Assembly: GCF_009932335.1 (NCBI RefSeq)
Contig: NZ_BLJF01000002.1
Location: 248,001-312,000, forward strand
Origin: Pseudomonas asiatica
GTDB taxonomy: Bacteria; Pseudomonadota; Gammaproteobacteria; Pseudomonadales; Pseudomonadaceae
DNA: 64,000 nucleotides
Reading direction: 5' to 3'
Position 1 is the first letter of the stretch, and each line of letters opens with the position of its first letter. The position numbers were made by a program, and so were the translations under genes. This document shows, piece by piece, positions 1 through 8,444 of the stretch. A model generated the notes under the pieces. It saw only the letters and a program-made list of their open reading frames with translations, searched no databases and was not told the DNA's origin.

Positions 1-1259
1 CCTACCTGGTGCTGCTCACCGAAAACCCCGGGGCCTTGCGCCGCTTGCTGACACTGTGCGCCGCCAGCCCGTGGATTGCCGAGCAGATTGCCCGCTACCC
101 GCTGCTGCTCGACGAGCTACTTAACGAAGGCCGCCTGTTCAGCCCGCCACTGGCGCCGGAGCTGGCCAGCGAACTGCGCGAACGCCTGACACGCATTCCC
201 GAGGACGACCTGGAACAGCAAATGGAGGCGCTGCGCCACTTCAAGCTGGCCCACAGCCTGCGCGTGGCCGCTTCGGAAATCAGCGGCAACCTGCCGCTGA
301 TGAAAGTCAGCGACTACCTGACCTGGCTGGCCGAGGCCATCCTCGACCAGGTACTGGCCCTGGCCTGGCGCCAGACCGTGGCCCGCCACGGCCAGCCCAA
401 GCGCAGCGACGGCAGCCTGTGCGACCCGGGCTTCATCATCATCGGCTACGGCAAGGTAGGTGGCCTGGAGCTGGGTCACGGATCGGACCTGGACCTGGTA
501 TTCATCCATGACGGCGACCCGCAGGCGGAAACCGACGGCGCCAAGCCGATCGACAGTGCGCAGTTCTTCACGCGCCTCGGCCAGCGCATCATTCACCTGC
601 TGACCACCCAGACCAACTCGGGCCAGCTGTATGACGTGGACATGCGCCTGCGCCCGTCGGGTGCCTCGGGCCTGCTGGTGAGCTCGCTGGGAGCGTTCGA
701 GCGCTACCAGCAGAACGAGGCCTGGACCTGGGAGCACCAGGCCCTGGTGCGGGCCCGGGTGCTGGTGGGCTGCAAGCAGGTGGGCACGGCATTCGAAGGC
801 GTGCGCGCCAAGGTGTTGGGCCAGGCCCGCGACCTGGAAAAACTGCGCAGCGAAGTGAGCGAAATGCGCGCCAAGATGCGCGACAACCTCGGCACCAAGG
901 CCACCGCTGCCGGTACCGCAGCCAACGCCTTCGAGGCCGGTGTGCCGTTCGATATCAAGCAGGATGCCGGCGGTATCGTCGATATCGAATTTATGGTGCA
1001 ATACGCCGCTTTGGCCTGGTCCCACGACCACCCGGCCATACTCCGATGGACCGATAACATCCGCATTCTGGAAGAGCTGGAGCAGGCGGGTTTGATGCCG
1101 GCCAGTGACGCGGTGCTGTTGCGTGAAGTGTACAAGGCGTTCCGCTCGGCCTCGCACCGCCAGGCCCTGCAGAAGCAGGCCGGGGTTATCGATGCGGCGC
1201 AGTTTGCCGATGAACGCCGCGAAGTGCGGCGGATCTGGGGTGAATTGGGTTTGACTTGA
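1..1259 (+). CDS. glnE: Glutamine synthetase adenylyltransferase/deadenylase, C-terminal part (5' end outside window)
   Basis: GlnE adds or removes AMP on glutamine synthetase according to PII state, so it couples nitrogen status to glutamine synthesis in the cytoplasm. The open frame runs off the left edge of the window (first full codon at base 3), leaving about 418 C-terminal residues of a protein that is usually close to 980. The nucleotidyltransferase signature is visible as LGHGSDLDLVFIHDG, followed by a second conserved stretch DMRLRPSG. These belong to the C-terminal adenylyltransferase domain, and the rest is the helical tail (QDAGGIVDIEFMVQ, then SHRQALQKQ). The gene ends with TGA and is followed at once by a REP pair. 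Family assignment is firm; the start cannot be judged. Confidence 0.95.
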   Translation, partial: YLVLLTENPGALRRLLTLCAASPWIAEQIARYPLLLDELLNEGRLFSPPLAPELASELRERLTRIPEDDLEQQMEALRHFKLAHSLRVAASEISGNLPLMKVSDYLTWLAEAILDQVLALAWRQTVARHGQPKRSDGSLCDPGFIIIGYGKVGGLELGHGSDLDLVFIHDGDPQAETDGAKPIDSAQFFTRLGQRIIHLLTTQTNSGQLYDVDMRLRPSGASGLLVSSLGAFERYQQNEAWTWEHQALVRARVLVGCKQVGTAFEGVRAKVLGQARDLEKLRSEVSEMRAKMRDNLGTKATAAGTAANAFEAGVPFDIKQDAGGIVDIEFMVQYAALAWSHDHPAILRWTDNIRILEELEQAGLMPASDAVLLREVYKAFRSASHRQALQKQAGVIDAAQFADERREVRRIWGELGLT

Positions 1260-1265
1260 GATTGC

Positions 1266-1369
1266 TGGGGCCGCTTTGCGGCCCATCGCGACACAAGGCC
1301 GCTCCTACAGGAGATCGCATTCCCTTGTAGGAGCGGCCTTGTGTCGCGATGGGCTGCAAAGCAGCCCCA
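1266..1369. repeat. REP pair (type with CGACACAAGGCCGCTCC core)
   Basis: Two inverted copies of a REP sequence separated by about 15 bases. Each arm holds the core CGCGACACAAGGCCGCTCC and a GC-rich foot (GGGGCCGCTTTGCGGCCC on one side, GGGCTGCAAAGCAGCCCC on the other). It lies between glnE and waaF and could fold into a long hairpin in the transcript. Confidence 0.93.
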
Positions 1370-1427
1370 AAGGCTCATGCCTCACCACCGGTGGTACACT
1401 GTCCGCCACATAGCCTGAATATAAAGA

Positions 1428-1464
1428 GGGGAGGCCAGGCTGTATCGCAGCCTGTAGCCTCCCC
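1428..1464 (+). promoter_or_regulatory. Strong hairpin in the waaF leader
   Basis: GGGGAGGC-CAGGCTG pairs with CAGCCTG-TA-GCCTCCCC: 15 base pairs, a two-base bulge and a five-base loop, ending 20 bases before the waaF ATG. No run of T follows, so it is not a typical intrinsic terminator. It could be an mRNA stabiliser, a leader regulatory hairpin or a protein-binding site. Seen directly; function unknown. Confidence 0.6.
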
Positions 1465-1483
1465 GAGCGTTTCTGGACTAAGC

Positions 1484-2533
1484 ATGAGAATACTGATCAT
1501 TGGCCCCAGCTGGGTCGGCGACATGGTGATGGCGCAGACCCTGTTCCAGTGCCTGAAACAGCAGCATCCCGACTGCGTGATCGATGTGCTGGCCCCCGAG
1601 TGGAGCCGGCCGATCCTCGAACGCATGCCCGAGGTCCGTCAGGCCCTGAGCTTCCCGCTCGGCCACGGCGCACTGGAACTGGCCACGCGGCGACGCATCG
1701 GCAAGTCCTTGGCCGGCCAGTACGACCAGGCCATCCTGCTGCCCAACTCGCTGAAGTCGGCGCTGGTGCCGTTCTTTGCCGGTATCCCCAAGCGCACCGG
1801 CTGGCGCGGCGAAATGCGCTTCGGCCTGCTCAACGACGTGCGCAAGCTGGACAAGGCCCGTTACCCGCTGATGATCGAGCGCTTCATGGCCCTGGCTTAC
1901 GCACCCGGCGCCGAGCTGCCGCAGCCGTACCCGCGCCCCAGCCTGCAGATCGAAGCGCAAAGCCGCGACGCCGCCCTGGCCAAGTTCGGCCTGGAGCTGG
2001 ACCGCCCGGTGCTGGCGCTGTGCCCCGGTGCCGAGTTCGGCGAGGCCAAGCGCTGGCCGGCCGAGCACTACGCCACCGTGGCCGATGCGATGATCCGCCA
2101 GGGCTGGCAGGTGTGGCTGTTCGGCTCGAAGAACGATCACCCGGTCGGTGAGCAGATTCGCGATCGGCTGATCCCGGGCTTGCGTGAAGAGTCGTCCAAC
2201 CTGGCCGGCGAAACCTCGCTGGCCGAGGCCATCGACCTGATGTCCTGCGCCCATGCCGTGGTGTCCAACGACTCGGGCCTGATGCACGTGGCCGCCGCGC
2301 TGAACCGCCCGCTGGTGGCGGTGTACGGCTCGACCTCGCCGGGCTTTACCCCGCCGCTGGCCGAGCACGTGGAAGTGGTGCGCACCGGCATCGAGTGCAG
2401 CCCGTGCTTCGACCGCACCTGCCGCTTCGGCCACTACAACTGCCTGCGCCTGCTGGAACCGGGCAAAGTCATCGCTGCCCTGCACAGCCTGACCGGGCCG
2501 GACCTGATCGATACCGTGGCCGAGGTCGACTAA
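1484..2533 (+). CDS. waaF: ADP-heptose:LPS heptosyltransferase II
   Basis: Transfers the second L-glycero-D-manno-heptose onto the LPS inner core, on the cytoplasmic face of the inner membrane. The ATG at 1484 gives 349 residues beginning MRILIIGPSWVGDMVMAQ, the usual glycosyltransferase family 9 N terminus and the usual length; a longer frame from 1349 would only read through the REP and hairpin region. The nucleotide-sugar site is suggested by ALCPGAEFGEAKRWP and the SNDSGLMHVAAAL motif near residue 255. It is the first gene of the core operon. Its TAA is followed directly by the waaC GTG. Confidence 0.95.
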   Translation: MRILIIGPSWVGDMVMAQTLFQCLKQQHPDCVIDVLAPEWSRPILERMPEVRQALSFPLGHGALELATRRRIGKSLAGQYDQAILLPNSLKSALVPFFAGIPKRTGWRGEMRFGLLNDVRKLDKARYPLMIERFMALAYAPGAELPQPYPRPSLQIEAQSRDAALAKFGLELDRPVLALCPGAEFGEAKRWPAEHYATVADAMIRQGWQVWLFGSKNDHPVGEQIRDRLIPGLREESSNLAGETSLAEAIDLMSCAHAVVSNDSGLMHVAAALNRPLVAVYGSTSPGFTPPLAEHVEVVRTGIECSPCFDRTCRFGHYNCLRLLEPGKVIAALHSLTGPDLIDTVAEVD

Positions 2534-3592
2534 GTGCGGGTACTGATCATCAAGACTTCGTCGCTGGGTGATGTGATCCACACCTTGCCGGCGCTTACCG
2601 ATGCCGCCCACGCCATCCCGGGCATCCGCTTCGACTGGGTGGTGGAAGAAGGCTTCGCCGAAATCCCCAGCTGGCACCCGGCGGTCGACCAGGTGATCCC
2701 GGTGGCCATTCGCCGCTGGCGCAAGAACCTCTGGCAAACCATCAAGAGCGGCGAGTGGAAGGCGTTCAAGCAACGTGTACGCGAGCGCAAGTACGACCTG
2801 GTGATCGACGCCCAGGGCCTGGTCAAATCGGCCTGGCTGACCCGCTACGTGAAGGCTCCGGTGGCCGGCCTGGACCGCTATTCGGCCCGCGAAGGCTGGG
2901 CCAGCCGCTTCTATGACCGGCGCCTGTCGGTTGCCACCGGCCAGCACGCGGTGGAGCGGGTGCGCCAGCTGTTCGCCATGGCCCTGGCCTACGACCTGCC
3001 GGAAGGCATCGGCAACTACGGCCTGGACCTCGAGCGCCTGCAACTGCCGCCGGCCGCCCCCTATGTGGTGTTCCTGCATGGCACCACCTGGGCGACCAAG
3101 CACTGGCCCGAAGCCTACTGGCGCGAACTGGCCGAGCGCATGGGCCGGCGCAAGCTGGAGGTGCGCCTGCCGTGGGGCAACCCGGCCGAGAAGGCGCGGG
3201 CCGAGCGCATCGCCCAGGGCTTGAACAACTGCCAGGTGCTCCCCAAATTGAACCTTGCCGGCGTCGCACGCGTGTTGGCGGCGGCAAAAGCCTGCGTGGC
3301 GGTCGATACCGGCCTCGGCCACCTGGCGGCGGCACTCGATGTGCCCACCATTTCGCTGTTCGGCCCTACCAACCCGGGCCTGACTGGCGCCTACGGACGG
3401 ACCCAGATTCACCAGGCCAGTGACTGGCCCTGCGCGCCCTGCCTGCAGAAGAAGTGCACCTACAAACCGAGCGCCGACGACCTGCGCCGGTTCGATCTGA
3501 AACGCGAGTGGCCATTGTGCTTCACTCGCCTGAATCCCGAGCATGTGGCGAGCCGCTTGAGCGCGTTGCTGCTGGCTGAGGATGTCCGTTGA
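2534..3592 (+). CDS. waaC: ADP-heptose:LPS heptosyltransferase I
   Basis: Adds the first heptose to Kdo2-lipid A, the step before WaaF. It is 352 residues, starting at a GTG that abuts the waaF stop codon, with the N terminus (M)RVLIIKTSSLGDVIHTLPA typical of family 9 heptosyltransferases. The acceptor and nucleotide-sugar region is seen in FLHGTTWATKHWPEAYW and AVDTGLGHLAAALDVPT. The zero-base gap to waaF and the one-base overlap with waaG point to translational coupling in one operon. Confidence 0.95.
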   Translation: MRVLIIKTSSLGDVIHTLPALTDAAHAIPGIRFDWVVEEGFAEIPSWHPAVDQVIPVAIRRWRKNLWQTIKSGEWKAFKQRVRERKYDLVIDAQGLVKSAWLTRYVKAPVAGLDRYSAREGWASRFYDRRLSVATGQHAVERVRQLFAMALAYDLPEGIGNYGLDLERLQLPPAAPYVVFLHGTTWATKHWPEAYWRELAERMGRRKLEVRLPWGNPAEKARAERIAQGLNNCQVLPKLNLAGVARVLAAAKACVAVDTGLGHLAAALDVPTISLFGPTNPGLTGAYGRTQIHQASDWPCAPCLQKKCTYKPSADDLRRFDLKREWPLCFTRLNPEHVASRLSALLLAEDVR

Positions 3593-4716
3593 TGCAACTG
3601 GCTTTCGTGCTTTACAAATATTTCCCCTTCGGCGGGCTGCAGCGCGACTTCATGCGCATTGCCCTGGAATGCCAGAAGCGGGGCCACCAGATCCGTGTGT
3701 ACACGTTGATCTGGGAGGGTGACATTCCGCCGGGCTTCGAAGTGCTGGTGGCGCCGGTGAAGGCGATTTTCAACCACCGCCGCAACGAGAAGCTCAGCGC
3801 CTGGATGGCCGCCGACCTGGCCAAGCGCCCGGTCGACCGCCTGATCGGCTTCAACAAGATGCCTGGGCTGGATGTGTACTACGCCGCCGACGGCTGCTTC
3901 GAGGACAAGGCGCAGACCCTGCGTGGCGGCCTGTACCGCCGCTGGGGTCGTTACCGGCACTTTGCCGAATACGAACGCGCGGTGTTCGCCAAGGACGCCC
4001 ATACCGAAGTGCTGATGATTTCCGAAGTGCAGCAGCCGCTATTCATCAAGCACTACGGCACCCCGGTGGAGCGTTTCCACCTGCTGCCGCCGGGCATTTC
4101 CCAGGACCGCCGCGCGCCGGCCAATGCCGGCGAAATCCGCACCGAGTTCCGCAAGGAATTCAACCTGGGCAATGACGACCTGCTGCTGGTGCAGATTGGC
4201 TCGGGCTTCAAGACCAAGGGTGTTGACCGCAGCCTGAAGGCCCTGGCCGCACTGCCGTCGACCCTGCGCAAACGCACCAGGCTGATGGTGATCGGCCAGG
4301 ATGACCCCAAGGTGTTCCAGCTGCAAAGCGCTACCTTGGGCCTGGGCGAGCAGGTGCAGTTCCTCAAGGGCCGCAGCGACATCCCGCGCTTTCTGCTTGG
4401 CGCCGACCTGCTGATCCACCCGGCGTACAACGAGAACACCGGCACGGTGCTGCTCGAGGCACTGGTGGCCGGCCTGCCGGTGCTGGTCTCCAAAGTATGC
4501 GGCTACGCCCACTATATCGCTGAGGCCGACAGTGGCCTGGTGCTGGACGAGCCGTTCGAGCAGGAACAGCTCAATGGCTACCTGCAGCGCATGCTCGAAG
4601 ACCAGCAGGCCCGCGCCAGTTGGTCGCGCAACGGCCTGGCGTTTGCTGAAACCGCCGATCTGTACAGCATGCCGCAGCATGCCGCCGACGTGATCCTGGG
4701 GCAGGAGTCCGCATGA
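3592..4716 (+). CDS. waaG: LPS core glucosyl/galactosaminyl transferase WaaG (GT4)
   Basis: Glycosyltransferase family 4 enzyme that adds the first hexose(-amine) of the LPS outer core onto heptose II. The ATG at 3592 overlaps the waaC TGA by one base and gives 374 residues, the usual WaaG length. The N terminus MQLAFVLYKYFPFGGLQRDF and the C-terminal stretch NENTGTVLLEALVAGLPV (donor-binding E-x7-E type) are diagnostic. In pseudomonads the sugar is usually galactosamine; that detail is family knowledge, not visible here. The next gene starts inside its last codons (ATGA overlap). Confidence 0.94.
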   Translation: MQLAFVLYKYFPFGGLQRDFMRIALECQKRGHQIRVYTLIWEGDIPPGFEVLVAPVKAIFNHRRNEKLSAWMAADLAKRPVDRLIGFNKMPGLDVYYAADGCFEDKAQTLRGGLYRRWGRYRHFAEYERAVFAKDAHTEVLMISEVQQPLFIKHYGTPVERFHLLPPGISQDRRAPANAGEIRTEFRKEFNLGNDDLLLVQIGSGFKTKGVDRSLKALAALPSTLRKRTRLMVIGQDDPKVFQLQSATLGLGEQVQFLKGRSDIPRFLLGADLLIHPAYNENTGTVLLEALVAGLPVLVSKVCGYAHYIAEADSGLVLDEPFEQEQLNGYLQRMLEDQQARASWSRNGLAFAETADLYSMPQHAADVILGQESA

Positions 4717-5519
4717 AGCTGATACTGGCCGAACCGTTCAAGCGCCTGTGGGCCGGGCGTGATGCCTTCGATGCCGTGGAGGCGCTGCAAGGCGAGGTCT
4801 ATCGCGAACTGGAAGGGCGCCGCACGCTGCGCACCGAAGTCGCTGGCGAGGGCTTTTTCGTCAAGATCCACCGCGGCATCGGCTGGGGCGAGATCTTCAA
4901 GAACCTGCTCACCGCCAAGCTGCCGGTACTCGGCGCCGGCCAGGAATGGCAGGCCATACAGCGCCTGCACCAGGTTGGCGTGCCGACCATGACAGCCGTC
5001 GCCTATGGCGAGCGTGGCAGCAACCCGGCCGCGCAGCACTCGTTCATCATCACCGAAGAGCTGGCGCCGACCATCAGCCTGGAAGACTTCAGCATCGACT
5101 GGGTCAGGCAGCCGCCCGAGCCGCGCCTGAAGCGCGCGCTGATCGCCGAAGTGGCGAAGATGACCGGCGGCATGCACCGCGCCGGGGTCAACCACCGCGA
5201 CTGCTACATCTGCCACTTCCTGCTGCACACCGACCGCCCGGTGACGGCGGAAGACTTCAAACTGTCGGTAATCGACCTGCACCGCGCGCAGACCCGGGCG
5301 AAAATCAGCCGCCGCTGGCGCGACAAGGACCTGGCCGCGCTGTACTTCTCGGCGCTGGACATCGGCCTGACCCAGCGCGACAAGCTGCGCTTCCTGCGCG
5401 GTTACTTCCAGCGCCCGCTGCGGCAAGTCCTGAAGGATGAAGCCGCGCTGCTCGCCTGGCTGGAGCGCAAGGCGCAGAAACTCTACGATCGCAAGCAACG
5501 CTATGGGGATGCACTCTGA
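4713..5519 (+). CDS. waaP: LPS heptose I kinase WaaP
   Basis: Phosphorylates heptose I of the inner core. In Pseudomonas aeruginosa the phosphates are needed for LPS export and viability. The protein is 268 residues with the eukaryote-like kinase fold: a lysine region in EGFFVKIHRG, a catalytic loop HRAGVNHRDCYICHF (catalytic Asp in HRD) and a metal-binding Asp in SVIDLHRAQ. It overlaps waaG by four bases (ATGA) and the next gene by one base. Assignment is firm from both motifs and position. Confidence 0.95.
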   Translation: MKLILAEPFKRLWAGRDAFDAVEALQGEVYRELEGRRTLRTEVAGEGFFVKIHRGIGWGEIFKNLLTAKLPVLGAGQEWQAIQRLHQVGVPTMTAVAYGERGSNPAAQHSFIITEELAPTISLEDFSIDWVRQPPEPRLKRALIAEVAKMTGGMHRAGVNHRDCYICHFLLHTDRPVTAEDFKLSVIDLHRAQTRAKISRRWRDKDLAALYFSALDIGLTQRDKLRFLRGYFQRPLRQVLKDEAALLAWLERKAQKLYDRKQRYGDAL

Positions 5520-6253
5520 TGGCGGGGTGGACACTGGCGCCGGGCTACGAACACCTGGCGGCGGACTTCGGCAGCCTCGATGCTGTATTTGCCCTGCAAG
5601 GCGAGCGCCTGACCCGCGACCCGCTCAGTGAGGTGGTGCGTATCACGCGTGACGGGGTCAATTATTACGTCAAGCGCTACACCGGGGCCGGCAAGCACAT
5701 GCGCCGTTACCTGGGCCGGCCGCGGATCAAGGCCGAATGGCAGAACCTCAAGCAGTTCGCCAAGTGGGACATCCCCACTGCCGAAGTGGTGGCCTGGGGC
5801 CTGGAGCGCAATGGCCTGGCCTTTGGCCGGGGGGCCATGATCACCCGCGAACTGCCGCATACCGAAGACTTGTCGGCGCTGGCCGAGCGCAACGATGCAC
5901 GCCTGGCCGATCGCGCCTGGGTCGGGCATGTCAGCAGCCAGCTGGCGCGCCACACCCGGGTCATGCACCAGCACCACTTCGCCCATAACGACCTGAAATG
6001 GCGCAACTTGCTGGTCGACGACCAGGGCACGCTATTCTTCATCGACTGCCCCACCGGCGATTTCTGGCGCGGCTTCATGTGGCGGCACCGGATGATCAAG
6101 GACCTTGCATGCCTGGACAAAGTGGCCAAATACCATCTGTCGGCGACCCAGCGCCTGCGTTTCTACCTGCAATATCGTGGCCGCGATCGGCTGAATGTGC
6201 GTGACAAGAAGCGCATTCGCCAGGTGGTGAGCTTTTTCGAGGGAAGGGAATGA
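5519..6253 (+). CDS. wapP: Inner-core LPS kinase-like protein (WapP type)
   Basis: A 244-residue member of the lipopolysaccharide kinase (Kdo/WaaP, InaA-like) family. A catalytic loop FAHNDLKWRNLLV with the expected Asp and Asn is followed by the metal-binding Asp in FFIDCPTGDF, so it looks catalytically competent. It begins at the ATG overlapping the waaP stop. In P. aeruginosa the gene in this place is called wapP and is linked to inner-core heptose phosphorylation. The symbol rests on gene order and kinase motifs recalled from that species, not on an alignment. Confidence 0.8.
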   Translation: MAGWTLAPGYEHLAADFGSLDAVFALQGERLTRDPLSEVVRITRDGVNYYVKRYTGAGKHMRRYLGRPRIKAEWQNLKQFAKWDIPTAEVVAWGLERNGLAFGRGAMITRELPHTEDLSALAERNDARLADRAWVGHVSSQLARHTRVMHQHHFAHNDLKWRNLLVDDQGTLFFIDCPTGDFWRGFMWRHRMIKDLACLDKVAKYHLSATQRLRFYLQYRGRDRLNVRDKKRIRQVVSFFEGRE

Positions 6254-7002
6254 CCGATTACCTGGCCAGCGCGGACCTCGCGCTGCTCAAGCGCCATGGC
6301 CTGGACGACTTCGAGGCGCTGTGGGCGCTGCAACTGGATGCCGTGGACGAACCGAACACCGGCCGCGGTGGCTGGAGCAGCGTGTACCGCCTGGAACTCG
6401 AGGGCAAGGGCTACTACCTCAAGCGCCAGAGCGACTACCTGACCCGTACCCTCCACCGGCCATTCGGCGAGCCGACCTTCGCCCGCGAATTCCGCAACAT
6501 CAGCCGTTACCAGAAACTGCAGATTCCGGCCTTGCAGGCGGTGTTCTACGGCGAGCGCAAGAAAGGCGGCACGCACCGGGCGATCCTGATGACTCGTGCT
6601 CTGGACGAATGGGCCGACCTCGACAGCTTGTTGGCCCGGTGGCCACAACTGAGCGATGCCGAACGCAATGGTGTCCTGCAGGCCTGCGGCCAGCTGGCGC
6701 GCACCCTGCACCGTGCCGGCCAGGTGCATGGTTGCTTCTACCCCAAGCACATCTTCCTGCGTCAGCGCCGCGAAGGCTGGGACGCGCAACTGATCGACCT
6801 GGAGAAGACCCGACCCCTGCTGTTCGGCATGCGTGACCGCCTCAAGGACCTGGAGCCGTTGCTGCGCCGCGCACCGGTCTGGGGCGAGCGCGATGTACGT
6901 ACCTTGCTGGCCAGCTACCTGGCGCAGCCTGCCGATGGCACGCTGGTCGATACCTGGCTGCAACGCCTGACGCAACGCCGTCGTGAAAAAGAGGCCCGCT
7001 GA
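6250..7002 (+). CDS. wapQ: Kinase-like inner-core protein with altered catalytic loop (WapQ type)
   Basis: A 250-residue protein of the same kinase superfamily, overlapping wapP by four bases. The N-lobe lysine is plausible in YYLKRQSDYL and the metal-binding Asp is present in AQLIDLEKTRP. The catalytic loop reads QVHGCFYPKHIFL: where waaP has HRD and wapP has HND, this protein has HGC, so the usual catalytic Asp is missing and the Asn is replaced by His. It may use another residue, or act as a pseudokinase that supports its neighbours. The symbol follows gene order in P. aeruginosa. Confidence 0.75.
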   Translation: MTDYLASADLALLKRHGLDDFEALWALQLDAVDEPNTGRGGWSSVYRLELEGKGYYLKRQSDYLTRTLHRPFGEPTFAREFRNISRYQKLQIPALQAVFYGERKKGGTHRAILMTRALDEWADLDSLLARWPQLSDAERNGVLQACGQLARTLHRAGQVHGCFYPKHIFLRQRREGWDAQLIDLEKTRPLLFGMRDRLKDLEPLLRRAPVWGERDVRTLLASYLAQPADGTLVDTWLQRLTQRRREKEAR

Positions 7003-8444
7003 TGCGTTTGTCTGAATTGAAAGAGGCCGGGCGCAGCCCCTCGTTGCCCCTGAGCATCACCCTGGCCGATGCCGCCGGCACGGCCGACCTGCAATTGCTC
7101 AGCCTGCTGCGCGTGCTGCCGGGCCAGCGCTATGTGGGTGCCGGCGTGTGGCGCGGTACCCCGGTGCTGGCCAAGCTGCTGGTCGGTGGTAACGCTGCAC
7201 GGCATTTCCAGCGCGAATTGCAAGGCGTGAAACTGCTGGCCGAGCAGGGCCTGACCACGCCGAAGCTGCTGGCCGACGGCCTCAAGGAAGGCGAGGGCGG
7301 CTGGCTGCTGTTCGAATTCCTCGACGGCGCCGAGAGCCTGGCCGATGCCTGGGCGGCAGTGGAGAGCTTGCCGGTGTTGGCAGACGAGCAGCATCTGGTG
7401 CTGGGCGAGGCGCTCACCGCAGTGGCGCACATGCACGCCCGGGGCCTGTGGCAGGAAGACCTGCACCTGGACAACCTGCTGCGCCACGGCGGCAAGCTGT
7501 ACCTGATCGACGGCGCCGGCATCAAGGCCGAAACGCCTGGCCAGCAGCTGTCACGCCCGCGTGTGCTGGAAAACCTGGGGGTGTTCTTCGCTCAGCTCCC
7601 CAAGCGCCTGGAGCCTTTCATCGAAGAATTGCTGGTGCACTATCTGCTGGCCAACGCCGAGCATGCGCTGCCGCTGGAAGCCCTGCAGAAGCAGGTAGAC
7701 AAGGTGCGCAGCTGGCGCCAGAAGGATTACCTGGAAAAGGCTGGTCGTGAATGCAGCCTGTTCAGTGTCGAGCGCAGCCTTTCGGGCTTGCGGGCAATCC
7801 GCCGCGACGAGGTCGAAGCCATGCTGCCGGTACTGGAGCAGGCCGATGCGTTGATCGACCAGGGTCACCTGTACAAGACCGGTGGTGCGGCCAGTGTGGC
7901 GCGCATCGAGGTTGGCGGGCGCACGCTGGTGCTCAAGCGCTACAACATCAAGAACACCGCGCACTGGTTCAAGCGCTTCTGGCGCCCGAGCCGGGCCTGG
8001 CATTCCTGGATCGAAGGCCATCGCCTGGAGTTCCTCGACATTGCCACGCCGCGTCCACTCGCGGTGCTGGAGCAACGGGTGATGGGGCTGCGAAGCCGTG
8101 CCTACCTGGTCACCGAGTATATCGATGGCCCAGACCTGGCCGAATGCTTCGCGCCCTACGTGGATAACGGCGATGCGCCTGAGGAGCAGGTGGATGCCCT
8201 GGTGCATGTGATGCAGCAACTGATTCGCGAGCGTATCAGCCACGGCGACTTCAAGGGCCACAACCTGTTCTGGCACAACGGCCAATGGTCGCTGATCGAC
8301 CTCGACGCCATGTGCCAGCACGCCACCCAGCTCAGCTTCGCCCCGGCCTACGCCCGTGATCGGGCGCGGCTGCTGCGCAACTGGCCGAGTGGCAGTGCCT
8401 TGCATCAGCGGCTGGACCGGCTGTTGCCCAAGCTGGCCGAGTAA
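7002..8444 (+). CDS. Tandem kinase-fold protein of the LPS core cluster
   Basis: A 480-residue protein that appears to hold two kinase modules in one chain. Module 1 (about residues 40-230) has the loop LWQEDLHLDNLL and then LYLIDGAG. Module 2 (about 285-475) starts with a glycine-rich GGAASVARIEVGG, then LVLKRYNIKN (likely ATP lysine), the loop ISHGDFKGHNLFW and the metal site SLIDLDAM. It starts at the ATG overlapping the wapQ TGA and ends the operon. The position matches an uncharacterised gene next to waaP/wapP/wapQ in other pseudomonads. The substrate is unknown; an inner-core sugar is the natural guess. Its last 40 bases overlap the 3' end of the convergent gene. Confidence 0.8.
   Translation: MRLSELKEAGRSPSLPLSITLADAAGTADLQLLSLLRVLPGQRYVGAGVWRGTPVLAKLLVGGNAARHFQRELQGVKLLAEQGLTTPKLLADGLKEGEGGWLLFEFLDGAESLADAWAAVESLPVLADEQHLVLGEALTAVAHMHARGLWQEDLHLDNLLRHGGKLYLIDGAGIKAETPGQQLSRPRVLENLGVFFAQLPKRLEPFIEELLVHYLLANAEHALPLEALQKQVDKVRSWRQKDYLEKAGRECSLFSVERSLSGLRAIRRDEVEAMLPVLEQADALIDQGHLYKTGGAASVARIEVGGRTLVLKRYNIKNTAHWFKRFWRPSRAWHSWIEGHRLEFLDIATPRPLAVLEQRVMGLRSRAYLVTEYIDGPDLAECFAPYVDNGDAPEEQVDALVHVMQQLIRERISHGDFKGHNLFWHNGQWSLIDLDAMCQHATQLSFAPAYARDRARLLRNWPSGSALHQRLDRLLPKLAE

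Noticed and set aside
1478..3544. 688-codon open frame on the minus strand
   Set aside because: Antisense to waaF and waaC, no ribosome site and no recognisable domain.
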